Shown: one piece after another, positions 42,735 through 51,863 of the stretch
Layout: the number at the start of each line of letters is the position of its first letter
Position numbering within the stretch: position 1 is the first letter of the stretch
DNA from: Clostridium sp. MCC353
GTDB lineage: Bacteria; Bacillota; Clostridia; Lachnospirales; Lachnospiraceae
DNA: 64,000 bases
NCBI RefSeq assembly: GCF_018785315.1
Contig: NZ_WQPN01000053.1
Span: forward strand, 1-64,000
Direction of reading: 5' to 3'
Program-made: the position numbers and the translations under genes
The notes under the pieces: generated by a model
Told to the model about the DNA's origin: nothing
Database searches by the model: none
Seen by the model: the letters and a program-made list of their open reading frames with translations, nothing else

Positions 42735-43532
42735 TCAGAAGCTGGCTGTCTTGATAAAATAGCTCAGCCTGGAGAGAATGCCTTTGGGAACTTTTAAATC
42801 CAGCAGCGGGACATCTTCGCCCAAAATCCTTTTACAGATATTCATATAAGCTTGTCCGGCCGTAGACTCCGACCCAACCAACGGTTCCCCCTGATTGGTG
42901 GAAACCACAATGCTTTCATCATCCGGCACGGCTCCGATAATATCCATGCCGAGTATATCCATGACATCGTCAATCGACATCATGTCTCCCCGTTTTACCA
43001 TGTCCATACGTATTCTGTTTACAATGAGGTCAATTTGTTCCAGTTCAGCCGCCTCTAAGAGGCCGATGATGCGGTCCGCATCACGGATGGCTGAAACTTC
43101 TGGGGTAGTTACTACCAGAGCCCGGTCGGCGCCTGCTATGGCGTTTTGGAAACCTTGTTCGATTCCCGCCGGACAATCCAGTAATATGTAATCAAAATCA
43201 CTTCTCAGGTTATCCACCAGCTTTATCATCTGTTCCGGATTCACCGAAGATTTGTCTCTTGTCTGTGCAGACGGCAGTAAATATAAATTAGGATATCTTT
43301 TGTCTTTTATCAGAGCCTGTTTCATGCGACAATTTCCTTCAACCACATCCACCAGATTATATACAATCCGGTTTTCCAGCCCCATGACCACATCCAGGTT
43401 TCTAAGCCCGATGTCCGTATCAATGAGAACCACCTTCTTGCCCAGCATAGCCAGGCCGGTGCCGATGTTTGCTGAAGTCGTCGTCTTGCCGACTCCGCCT
43501 TTTCCGGAAGTAATAACAATGACTTCACTCAT
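42735..43532 (-). CDS. minD: Septum site-determining ATPase MinD
   Basis: A 265-residue ParA/MinD ATPase: deviant Walker A SGKGGVGKTTTSA (9-21), switch motifs DIGLRNLDVVMGLE and ILLDCPAGIEQG, and a C-terminal amphipathic membrane helix (GILSRLSYFIKTASF). GGAGGAA precedes the ATG. It recruits MinC and is expelled by MinE. Confidence 0.97.
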   Translation of the reverse strand: MSEVIVITSGKGGVGKTTTSANIGTGLAMLGKKVVLIDTDIGLRNLDVVMGLENRIVYNLVDVVEGNCRMKQALIKDKRYPNLYLLPSAQTRDKSSVNPEQMIKLVDNLRSDFDYILLDCPAGIEQGFQNAIAGADRALVVTTPEVSAIRDADRIIGLLEAAELEQIDLIVNRIRMDMVKRGDMMSIDDVMDILGMDIIGAVPDDESIVVSTNQGEPLVGSESTAGQAYMNICKRILGEDVPLLDLKVPKGILSRLSYFIKTASF

Positions 43533-43604
43533 ATGCCAATTCCTCCGTTTTCTTTATAACCCTAACGTATCCATTTTACCTTAAAATTCGAAATATTTCC
43601 AGTA

Positions 43605-44270
43605 TTAAATGGAATTTAATAGGCTAAAAAAACTCTTTTTAAGGTTTTTGATACAAATTGTATCGTTTTCGATACAAGCCATCATGGGATTCTTGCCCAG
43701 CCGTTTGCCTTTTTCAGAGCCAGGGCCGGTAAAATCACTGATCCTAAGATGAACCGGGGCCATCTCAAGGGCCACCACAACGGCGTTTTTATTGCCTGCG
43801 GCTCCTGCGTGGGCGCTGCCCCGCAGCTCGCCCAACACAATGATATTGCCCTTGGCGATCACTCTTCCGCCATGATTCACATCACCGATAATGATGATGC
43901 TGGATTCGGATTCCAGAGTATCGCCTCTCTTAATATTGCCTTTATAAAACTGCCCGGTGCTGAAAGAAAGCTCCATCAGTTTCTCATTCAATGCTTTTTC
44001 GCACCGTTCAATTCTCTTGGCGTCCGTATCGATCAGACATAGAATTTCAACGTCTGAGTTGGCCGTAATGGTATTCACTATCTGAAATTCTTCATCGGAG
44101 GTAAGTTCTCTTCCTTCCAGGGTCAGCGCCATCTGCACCGATCCCCAGAATTTTGAACTTTCGTGAAATTTTCTGGCAATGTCCTCCAGAAGCTGTTCAA
44201 ATGGAATCTCAGGATCGAGATAAACAGACATTCCGGATTTATTGCCCTTGATGACCACTGAACTGTGCAT
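43605..44270 (-). CDS. minC: Septum site-determining inhibitor MinC
   Basis: A 221-residue FtsZ polymerisation inhibitor. The N-terminal domain (about 1-95) is followed by the beta-helical C-terminal domain with DTLESESSIIIIGDVNHGGRV-like repeats and GSAHAGAAGNKNA. ATG 44270 was chosen for GAGGTG five bases upstream; the longer frame overlaps the PBP2 stop. Confidence 0.93.
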   Translation of the reverse strand: MHSSVVIKGNKSGMSVYLDPEIPFEQLLEDIARKFHESSKFWGSVQMALTLEGRELTSDEEFQIVNTITANSDVEILCLIDTDAKRIERCEKALNEKLMELSFSTGQFYKGNIKRGDTLESESSIIIIGDVNHGGRVIAKGNIIVLGELRGSAHAGAAGNKNAVVVALEMAPVHLRISDFTGPGSEKGKRLGKNPMMACIENDTICIKNLKKSFFSLLNSI

Positions 44271-44289
44271 AGTAACACCTCTTATCTTT

Positions 44290-47172
44290 TTAGTCCCCAA
44301 TCGTTACATTGGATACATCTAACGCACCGGTATTTAAAATCTGGTCAAGCGGTGTATATCCGTAATAGAACCGGTACACGTTTTTGGCGATTGTAGCTGC
44401 ATTGGAAGAGGAATATCCAAATGGAATATTCACTGTTACGCAGATATCAGGGTTGTCGAACGGCGCATAGGAAATGAAGAACGCATGGTTGGGTTTCATC
44501 CTGTTTTCCTGGGCCGTACCTGTTTTTCCGGCAATATTGACTTCCAGATCTTTGAAAATGTCCTTAGCCGAGCCCTGGGCAACCACTCCGCGCATACCGC
44601 TCTGGACCACATCCCAGGTAGAATCTGCGATTTCAATTTGGGAGTGGATTTTGGGCTGCCGTTCTTCCAGCAGATTATCTTTGGAATCGGTGATCTTGTC
44701 AATTAAAGTCAGATCAAACACCGTTCCCCTGTTGGCGATGGCTGTAACATAACGCGCCAGCTGTACATTGGAATAGGAGTTGGTTCCCTGTCCCATGGCG
44801 GAACGTTCCGGGTCTTCCGTGGTAATCTCCGGCATAGTCTCCGCGATCTCCACACCGGAAGGCTGGTCAAGCCCAAACATGGTGGCATATTTCTGAATCG
44901 TTTCCAGTCCCTTTTGGGTAGAATAGGTTCCGTCCGGTTCCGTGCTGAGCCGGTGGGCCACTTCCGCGAAGAAATAGTTGCAGGAATTCATGATTCCGCC
45001 TTCAACTGTCAACTGATTGTGACGTCCAGGATAAATCCAGCATTTAATGGGCAGAGCCACCTCTTCATATTCTCCGGTACAATTGATGGTGTCTGTCAGG
45101 GAAATCACCCCTTCTTCCAGCCCCGCAATGGCCGTGATCGGTTTGAACGTGGAACCAGGCGCCTTTTTAACCTGGGTGGCATTGTTCCAAAGGGGCAGCG
45201 ACATATCTTCATTGAGCTGATTGTAATATGCCGCATCCACGGTTCCCGATAAGCGGTTATTATCATAGCTGGGGTATGTGACCAGAGCCCGGACTTCGCC
45301 GGTTTTTACATCGGTAACCACGCACCCTCCCGTACATGGGTCGAGAGCAAGCTGGGCCGGCGTTATCTCAATCTTGGATATCTTATCCACAATGAAGGTA
45401 AAGGCATAATTATCTCCATTATTGGTCAGCATTGCGATCTGCTGTTCGTCATAAGGCAGCACTTCCTGCGCATATAATGCAAGACAGAGTTCCCTTCCCG
45501 TAACCACCTCGTCGTTGACCAGATACCTGTATATCTTTTTGGTAAACTGCGTATCATCCACCAGATGAGTCAGCACATAATCGACCAGAGTATTAAAACT
45601 GTCATCTGCATTAGAGTATTTACTCTTTATCTCCAGTTTAGTCGTATCAATCCAACTGTTTGCAATACCTGAATAGATAAAATCCCTCAGGCTGATGGTG
45701 CCGTCTGTCCATGCAAGATATTCCGGACTTGAAGTATCGATCTTTTCCTTCATGATGATGCCTACAGTCGGAGAGGAAAGATAGGTATAGATATACTGCA
45801 TGTAAGCCACCAGATCTTCAGGCAGGTCGTTCATAACAGCCGCCTGCTCACTCTGGAGCTCCGCTTCTATCTTACCAAGAATCTGCTCCCGGGAGTTTAA
45901 AAATTTGGAATAGATCTGTTTTTCAATGTCGGACGCATCTTCAGCCGCTATTTTCTTCAGTGAAAGCACATTGTTGTTGATCAGCTGGTAATATGCGTCT
46001 TTAACCGGAATCTTCTTTTTAGAAGGGTCGGTAAGGATCGACGGTTCCACATCTTCATTGACCAGCCATTTGGCCAGGATACCGGCCAGCTGCTTTTCAA
46101 TCAGGTTATAGGTGGCTATCTGCAGATCCCTGTCTATGGTGAGATATACGTTCTTTCCCGCTACAGGCTGTGTTTCGTCATCCTCGATCTGCAGGATCCG
46201 GCCCACATTGTCCACATACATGTTTCTGACCCCTTTTTTGCCCTGAAGCTCTGTTTCCATAGCCTGTTCAATTCCGATTCGTCCCACAATATCCGTGGGC
46301 TGATAGTTTTCGTCTGCCTTTCTCAGTTCCTCTAACTGATCTTCCTGGACTTTGCCCGTATATCCGATTATGGGGGCAAAATATTTGCTGTCGTTGTAAA
46401 CGCGGATTGTGGATTCCTCTATGCCGACACCCTGCAGTTCGGCCGTATGTTCCATAATATCTGCCATCGTTTCATCGCTGACATTGGATGCGATTGTGGT
46501 GGTTTCGTATTTCTGGTAGGCAGTCAGTGACATGGTATAGCGGATGTTGATCATTTTAAGAGCCACATCATCAGGCACGATCAGCTGGTTGCCCTTTTCA
46601 TCTTTTAACTTGTCAATTTCGTAATCTTTTTTCTTTTTTTCAAATAATTCCCGTGCAGTGACGGTGGATGGGTATTTTCCGGAAGAATCCGTAAGTTCAT
46701 CGACGGATGTCCGGCCGTAAAGGTCCCGAAGAAACCGCTTCCTGGCGGCTTCCGACGATGACGTATACACCATATCACCATTGTTATCAATTGCAACTTC
46801 AAATTTTCCCTGTACGTTCTCTCCGTGTTTGTCCAGAATCCGGACAAGCTCTAAAAGCATAGTATTTCTCGTCTGGTTTTTTTTATAGGCACCGGTGTCC
46901 TGAATGGTTACAGAATAGGCCAGCTGGTTATAAGCCAGGATATTTCCTTTTCTGTCATAGATGTTGCCCCTGGTGCCCGCCGTATAAACCGTCCGCATTG
47001 TCTTTTGAACATAGTTATCTAAAAATTGTTTGCCATTTACAATCTGCAGGTCAAAAAGCTTGGATACCAGCATACTGAACAGGCAGGTAAAAATCACTGC
47101 CAGCGCAAACAATCGGGAAGTAAACACTTTTTTTAAAAATTCTTTCAGCACTTCACATAAGTCGTTAAACAA
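44290..47172 (-). CDS. mrdA: Penicillin-binding protein 2 with a large insertion
   Basis: An approximately 960-residue class B PBP, the elongasome transpeptidase. One TM helix (about 28-50), a dimerisation domain (TRGNIYDRKGNILAYNQ) and the transpeptidase with SxxK in PGSTFKPITAIA, SxN in NSCNYFFAE and KTG in AGKTGTAQE. Between TIDRDLQIATY and the transpeptidase there are about 245 extra residues (plus about 45345-46090). E. coli PBP2 is 633 residues; the insertion explains most of the difference. TTG 47172 has the better spaced GGAGAG; TTG 47196 is an alternative. The gene overlaps mreD. Confidence 0.9.
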   Translation of the reverse strand: MFNDLCEVLKEFLKKVFTSRLFALAVIFTCLFSMLVSKLFDLQIVNGKQFLDNYVQKTMRTVYTAGTRGNIYDRKGNILAYNQLAYSVTIQDTGAYKKNQTRNTMLLELVRILDKHGENVQGKFEVAIDNNGDMVYTSSSEAARKRFLRDLYGRTSVDELTDSSGKYPSTVTARELFEKKKKDYEIDKLKDEKGNQLIVPDDVALKMINIRYTMSLTAYQKYETTTIASNVSDETMADIMEHTAELQGVGIEESTIRVYNDSKYFAPIIGYTGKVQEDQLEELRKADENYQPTDIVGRIGIEQAMETELQGKKGVRNMYVDNVGRILQIEDDETQPVAGKNVYLTIDRDLQIATYNLIEKQLAGILAKWLVNEDVEPSILTDPSKKKIPVKDAYYQLINNNVLSLKKIAAEDASDIEKQIYSKFLNSREQILGKIEAELQSEQAAVMNDLPEDLVAYMQYIYTYLSSPTVGIIMKEKIDTSSPEYLAWTDGTISLRDFIYSGIANSWIDTTKLEIKSKYSNADDSFNTLVDYVLTHLVDDTQFTKKIYRYLVNDEVVTGRELCLALYAQEVLPYDEQQIAMLTNNGDNYAFTFIVDKISKIEITPAQLALDPCTGGCVVTDVKTGEVRALVTYPSYDNNRLSGTVDAAYYNQLNEDMSLPLWNNATQVKKAPGSTFKPITAIAGLEEGVISLTDTINCTGEYEEVALPIKCWIYPGRHNQLTVEGGIMNSCNYFFAEVAHRLSTEPDGTYSTQKGLETIQKYATMFGLDQPSGVEIAETMPEITTEDPERSAMGQGTNSYSNVQLARYVTAIANRGTVFDLTLIDKITDSKDNLLEERQPKIHSQIEIADSTWDVVQSGMRGVVAQGSAKDIFKDLEVNIAGKTGTAQENRMKPNHAFFISYAPFDNPDICVTVNIPFGYSSSNAATIAKNVYRFYYGYTPLDQILNTGALDVSNVTIGD

Positions 47173-47683
47173 TCCTGCCGTCTCTCCTCTTTTCAAGTCC
47201 TTCCAAGCGCCTGTTGGTAAACAGGAACAACCGGTAAACCAAAAGCGTTGTCACAACGGTAAAAATGATTTCAGGAATAATGATCTCCCTGAAATAGAAC
47301 ATAAAGTTCAGACGCCCCCTGATAAGGAAACGCAGTACATAGATATATATATTATATGCCAGCTCATTGACCACACTTAAAATCAATGGCAGGGTGATAT
47401 AATCTTCATAATAATATTTTGTGCAGATCCCGTTGGTATAACCGATATAAATATAAATCAGCGTATAAAAACCAAAAGGCCCGCTGTAAAACAGGTCCAG
47501 CAGCAAGCCGGACAAAAGCCCGTAGAACATTCCTGCCTCTTTCCCCTCGATAAATCCGAAGGAAAAGGTCAAAATCAGCAAAAGGTTAGGGGCCGCCGAT
47601 AAAAACGGCAAAAGCGGAAACACACAATTCTGTATGGTAAATGCCAGTATGATGAGAACCACATTAATTAACGCACGTTTCAT
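47165..47683 (-). CDS. mreD: Rod shape-determining protein MreD
   Basis: A 172-residue membrane protein with five to six TM helices, GKEAGMFYGLLSGLLLDLFY and YSGPFGFYTLIYIYIGY typical of MreD. The start overlaps the mreC stop (ATGA), and AGGTGAA precedes it. It overlaps the PBP2 start region. Confidence 0.92.
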   Translation of the reverse strand: MKRALINVVLIILAFTIQNCVFPLLPFLSAAPNLLLILTFSFGFIEGKEAGMFYGLLSGLLLDLFYSGPFGFYTLIYIYIGYTNGICTKYYYEDYITLPLILSVVNELAYNIYIYVLRFLIRGRLNFMFYFREIIIPEIIFTVVTTLLVYRLFLFTNRRLEGLEKRRDGRIV

Positions 47684-48528
47684 GATTCACCTGCCTGATC
47701 TTCCGTTTCTTTTACTTTTGTTATAATCAGGACTTCCTGTAGACTGCTGAACTCCGCGACCGGAATCAAATACCCGGAACTGGTCAGTTCGTTGGCATCC
47801 ACCGTAATATCCGCAGCGTAGCCGATCAAAATGCCGGGAAGGAATTTTGAACTGATATTGGAAGTGATGATCTTATCCCCATCCTTCACATCTCCGCCTT
47901 TTTTGATATTGGTAATCCTGAGCCTGCCTTCTTTATATAAAGTGAGATCCCCTCCCACAAAACAGGTGTCACCCGACTGCATTGCCATAGCGCTGACTTT
48001 GCTGGAGTCATCTATAATGGAACGCACGGTGGCATAATTAGCCCCCACATCCGTCACAATGCCCACCAGGCCGCCGCCTGCGAGCACATTCATATCGACC
48101 TCAATTCCATCGGCCGATCCTTTATCGATTCTGAAGACCTGGAACCAGTCGCCGGAATCATTGGCAATGACCCTGGCACCGATCTTCTCATACTGCATAT
48201 AATCCTGATCTAACTGATAGAGATCTCTCAAACGCTCCAGTTCAAACTGTTCTGACTGAAGGCGGTTGTTCTCTTCGGTCAGGGCTGAGATATCGTCCTT
48301 TAATTTCTGGTTTTCCTCTAAGGCGGTTTTTAACTTTTTAAAATCCGTGATATCCTCATATAAAGCCCGTCCAACGGTGTTGACTCCGGACTGGACCGGT
48401 ATTAAAAAATACCCCACTCCTGTCCGAAGTGGAGAAAGCCATGTATCATTAATTGAGGTGATTCCGATTAACAGCACACAAAATGCGGTTAACCCCATTA
48501 AAATGTATTTACTGCGCTTTGAATCCAT
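47680..48528 (-). CDS. mreC: Rod shape-determining protein MreC
   Basis: A 282-residue single-pass membrane protein: TM helix at about 9-28, coiled coil (about 60-105, KLKTALEENQKLKDDISALT) and the external beta-barrel pair (VIANDSGDWFQVFRIDKGSA and VLAGGGLVGIVTDVGANYA). It holds PBP2 and links to the elongation complex. The start ATG shares the A of the radC stop (TAATG), so no room for mreB between them. Confidence 0.95.
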   Translation of the reverse strand: MDSKRSKYILMGLTAFCVLLIGITSINDTWLSPLRTGVGYFLIPVQSGVNTVGRALYEDITDFKKLKTALEENQKLKDDISALTEENNRLQSEQFELERLRDLYQLDQDYMQYEKIGARVIANDSGDWFQVFRIDKGSADGIEVDMNVLAGGGLVGIVTDVGANYATVRSIIDDSSKVSAMAMQSGDTCFVGGDLTLYKEGRLRITNIKKGGDVKDGDKIITSNISSKFLPGILIGYAADITVDANELTSSGYLIPVAEFSSLQEVLIITKVKETEDQAGES

Positions 48529-49223
48529 TATAACATTCCTTTTTCTTTAAAGCTGATATAAGAGTTGTCTCCTATGACGATATGATCTAAAAGTTCGATT
48601 CCTACCAGTTCGGCGGCCTCGTACACCCTCTTTGTCAGGCGCAGGTCATCCTGGCTCGGCGCAGGATCCCCGCTGGGATGATTGTGGACCATAATCATCT
48701 TCACCGCGTGATACCGCAGCGCTTCGATCAGGATCTCACGGGGCGTGGCAATGGAGGCGTTCACTGTCCCCTTAGATATCAAAACGTCTTTTATCAGCAT
48801 GTTTTTTGTGTTGAGCAGCATTATTTTAAGCTGTTCCTGCTCCATATGCCTCATATCTTCAATGTAATAATTGACAATGGCACGGGGATGGTCGTAACAA
48901 ACCGTATCGTTAACAGCGGCCCGTTTCCAAATCCTTCTCGATAATTCCCCGATACACAGCAGTTGTGTCCCTTTTACCTGTCCGATCCCCTTTACATTCA
49001 TGAGTTCAGGGAGGGAAAGATGCAAAAGCCCTAAAATACCCTCACCCGGATAGTTTAAGGCTAATATATTATTTGCCAGGTCTAAGGAGTTTTCTCCCTT
49101 TCTGCCGGTCCTTATGATGATGGACAACAGTTCGGCATCGGTCAGGGAAGCCGCGCCGTACTGAAGGCATTTTTCATAGGGGCGTTCAGCGGCGGGGATG
49201 TCTTTCATAGTTATTGTTTCCAT
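48528..49223 (-). CDS. radC: RadC/JAMM-domain protein
   Basis: A 231-residue protein with an N-terminal UPF0758/RadC N-domain including a helix-hairpin-helix (SLPELMNVKGIGQVKGTQLL) and a C-terminal JAMM motif MVHNHPSGDPAPSQDD. The name is historical; DNA repair is not shown. ATG 49223 was chosen because GGGAGA lies 4 bases upstream; the TTG at 49250 has no spaced site. First gene of the mreC-mreD-pbp2 run. Confidence 0.95.
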   Translation of the reverse strand: METITMKDIPAAERPYEKCLQYGAASLTDAELLSIIIRTGRKGENSLDLANNILALNYPGEGILGLLHLSLPELMNVKGIGQVKGTQLLCIGELSRRIWKRAAVNDTVCYDHPRAIVNYYIEDMRHMEQEQLKIMLLNTKNMLIKDVLISKGTVNASIATPREILIEALRYHAVKMIMVHNHPSGDPAPSQDDLRLTKRVYEAAELVGIELLDHIVIGDNSYISFKEKGML

Positions 49224-49267
49224 ATTTCTCCCAACTACGCAACTCTCCAAGTAACTTTTGTCAGGAA

Positions 49268-49519
49268 TTATATCATACGGTAAGTGATGAGGGCAATAAT
49301 GACGCCGATAATACTCGCCATCGTAATCTTTATACTCAGGCCGAAGGTGATAACCAGAATTCCAAAATTCAGAATCAAGGGACTGTCCAGTCCAAAGGAC
49401 TGCCCGAAATTCAGCCAGGACAGCCAGGACACCCCTTCTGCCAGGTTACCGATGAAGCCGCCCAGCACAATCCCGGACAGCATCAAAAGCAATAATACCC
49501 AGAAATTTTTATTTCTCAT
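49268..49519 (-). CDS. DUF4321 membrane protein
   Basis: An 83-residue two-TM protein (about 5-25 and 45-80), LLLLMLSGIVLGGFIGNLAE. It resembles the DUF4321 family seen next to radC or mre genes in Clostridia. ATG 49519 was chosen because AGAGGAA precedes it. Function unknown. Confidence 0.75.
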   Translation of the reverse strand: MRNKNFWVLLLLMLSGIVLGGFIGNLAEGVSWLSWLNFGQSFGLDSPLILNFGILVITFGLSIKITMASIIGVIIALITYRMI

Positions 49520-49601
49520 CTGACGTTCCTCTTTTTCGTATTGAATCATTGTATCATAAGTTTGTCCTCATGTATACAATTTTTTCTCCTTACTTTGCCC
49601 G

Positions 49602-50885
49602 TCACTGCAAAGTAACGATACCGGCTTCCACCAGCTTCTGAAGAGATTTTAAAATCCCCATCTTAGCATGATACCAGGTAAGCCCTCCCTGGAAAAATAC
49701 CGAATAAGGCGGCTTAATCGGCCCATCGGCGCTCAGTTCAATGGAGGAACCCTGTACAAATGCGCCTGCTGCCATGATCACATCCGCGTCATATCCAGGC
49801 ATAGCCCAAGGTTCAGGGGTTACAAAACTGTCCACCGGAGCGGCGGCCTGGATTCCCTGGCAGAATGCGATAACACCTTCAGGAGTTCCGAATGTTACTG
49901 CCTGTATGATGTCATGCCTGGATTCTTTGCTGTCAGGCACAACGGAAAAGCCAAGCTTTTCATAGACATTAGCGGCAAATATGGCTCCTTTTAAAGCGCC
50001 TGCGACCACTGTAGGCGATAAAAACAGGCCCTGATAGAAGGACTGGTTCAGCCCCAGGCTGGCGCCCACTTCCTTGCCCAGCCCAGGCGCGCTCAGACGG
50101 TAAGACGCCCGGTCAATACAATCCTGACGGCCTACAATATATCCGCCGATGGGGGCCAGCCCGCCTCCGGGGTTCTTAATCAGAGAACCTACGATCATGT
50201 CGGCTCCAACGTCCGTCGGCTCGATTTTTTCAACAAATTCTCCATAGCAGTTATCCACCATACAGATCACATCCGGTTTCACTTCTTTCACAAACCGGAT
50301 CAGTTCCCCGATTCTTTCCACCGACAAGGTAGGTCTGGTGGCATAACCTTTGGAGCGCTGGATGGTAACCAGTTTTGTTTTTTCATTAATGGCCTTTCTG
50401 ATATTGTCATAGTCAAATGATCCGTCTTCCAACAGATCCACCTGGCGGTAAACCACTCCATATTCTTTCAGGGATCCGCAGGATTCACGGATGCCGATCA
50501 CCTCTTCCAGGGTATCATACGGTTTCCCCACAGGGGATAACAGCTCATCTCCCGGACGCAGGTTGCCTGACAGGGCGATATGAAGCGCATGGGTTCCGCT
50601 GATTAACTGGGGTCTTACTAAGGCGCTTTCCCCGTGAAATGCGCTGGCATACACGGATTCCAGCGTATCCCTTCCCAGATCATTATATCCATAACCGGTG
50701 GTGGCGGCAAAATGAATATCGCTTACCCGGTTATCCTGCATCGCTTTTAACACCTTTAACTGGTTATACTCCGCTGTTTCATCTATTTTCTCAAACCGTT
50801 CTTTCAGGGATTTTTCAATTTCTCTGCCGAAATCCAGCACTTTACTGCTGATTCCAAGCTGTTCATACATCTGATCTAACTCCAT
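49602..50885 (-). CDS. Methionine gamma-lyase-like PLP enzyme (PF06838, aluminium resistance type)
   Basis: A 427-residue fold-type I PLP protein. TGYGYNDLGRD, QRSKGYATRPT, CMVDNCYGEFVE and the PLP-Lys region VGSLIKNPGGGLAPIGGYI match the PF06838 family (ynbB of Bacillus), often found after miaA. The aluminium link is historical; the true reaction is not known to me. It overlaps miaA by 10 bases, so it is coupled to it. Confidence 0.9.
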   Translation of the reverse strand: MELDQMYEQLGISSKVLDFGREIEKSLKERFEKIDETAEYNQLKVLKAMQDNRVSDIHFAATTGYGYNDLGRDTLESVYASAFHGESALVRPQLISGTHALHIALSGNLRPGDELLSPVGKPYDTLEEVIGIRESCGSLKEYGVVYRQVDLLEDGSFDYDNIRKAINEKTKLVTIQRSKGYATRPTLSVERIGELIRFVKEVKPDVICMVDNCYGEFVEKIEPTDVGADMIVGSLIKNPGGGLAPIGGYIVGRQDCIDRASYRLSAPGLGKEVGASLGLNQSFYQGLFLSPTVVAGALKGAIFAANVYEKLGFSVVPDSKESRHDIIQAVTFGTPEGVIAFCQGIQAAAPVDSFVTPEPWAMPGYDADVIMAAGAFVQGSSIELSADGPIKPPYSVFFQGGLTWYHAKMGILKSLQKLVEAGIVTLQ

Positions 50886-51820
50886 CTTTCGTTCTCCACA
50901 TCATCTAATATTTTTTTAAGGACAAGGCTGCGGTCATAGCCGAACTCCGGCAGATTTAACCATCTGACATCCCGTTCCCGTTTAAACCAGGTCAACTGTC
51001 TCTTGGCAAAATGCCTGGTATCTCTTTTTAAAACATATATGGCCTCTTCCAGGGTGCATTCCCCATTTAAATAATCCAGGATTTCTTTGTAGCCAAGTCC
51101 CTGCATGGACACCATTCCTTTCTCACATCCCATGGATGCCAGTTTTTCCACCTCATCAATCAAACCGTTTTCTATCATCTGATCCACCCGGAGGTCTATC
51201 TGGGAATAGAGTTTTTCCCGGTCCGTATTTATCACGTAATAAAGAAAACGGTAAGGGGATTCCTTTTTCCGTTCCTCCTCATTATGGGCTGATATCTTTT
51301 CTCCTGTCAGGCGGTAATATTCAATGGCACGGATCACCCGTTTCTGGTTGTTGGGATGAATGGCGTCCGCTGATTCCGGATCGATCTGCGCCAGCAGGCC
51401 ATGCATGAATTCTGCTCCCTGTTCTGCCGCCAATTCTTCCAGTTCCCGTCTGATCCGGCTGTCCCCGTCATCCTCTTTAAAGTCAATATCATACAATAGG
51501 GCCTGAATATAAAAACCGGTTCCCCCGGTCACAATGGGAACGTGGGCGGCCGAATAGATCTTACTCAGCGCCTCTTTTGCCATGGACTGGAAAACCACCA
51601 CATTAAAGTCCTCCGTCGGTTCCAGAACATCGATCAGATGGTGGGGAACCCCGTCCATTTCCTCCGGGCGGATTTTGGCTGACCCAATATCCATATGGCG
51701 GTAAACCTGCATGGAATCGGCGCTGATAATCTCCCCTCCCACGGCGTGAGCCAGTTCAATGGACAGCGCTGTCTTTCCTACCGCCGTTGGGCCGGTTAAA
51801 ATGATAATTGGTTGTTTCAT
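50876..51820 (-). CDS. miaA: tRNA dimethylallyltransferase
   Basis: A 314-residue enzyme adding the isopentenyl group at A37 of tRNA. P-loop GPTAVGKT (about 9-16), substrate motif SADSMQVYRHMDIGSAK, GVPHHLIDV and TRHFAKRQLTWFKRE are present. ATG 51820 follows GGAGGAA; the open frame is longer but lacks a site. Its product is the substrate of MiaB, encoded 5 kb upstream in the same direction. Between them lie mutS and mutL. Confidence 0.97.
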   Translation of the reverse strand: MKQPIIILTGPTAVGKTALSIELAHAVGGEIISADSMQVYRHMDIGSAKIRPEEMDGVPHHLIDVLEPTEDFNVVVFQSMAKEALSKIYSAAHVPIVTGGTGFYIQALLYDIDFKEDDGDSRIRRELEELAAEQGAEFMHGLLAQIDPESADAIHPNNQKRVIRAIEYYRLTGEKISAHNEEERKKESPYRFLYYVINTDREKLYSQIDLRVDQMIENGLIDEVEKLASMGCEKGMVSMQGLGYKEILDYLNGECTLEEAIYVLKRDTRHFAKRQLTWFKRERDVRWLNLPEFGYDRSLVLKKILDDVENERWS

Positions 51821-51863
51821 GATATTCCTCCATGACGAAACATTTTTTGCGCGAATCCTGTAT

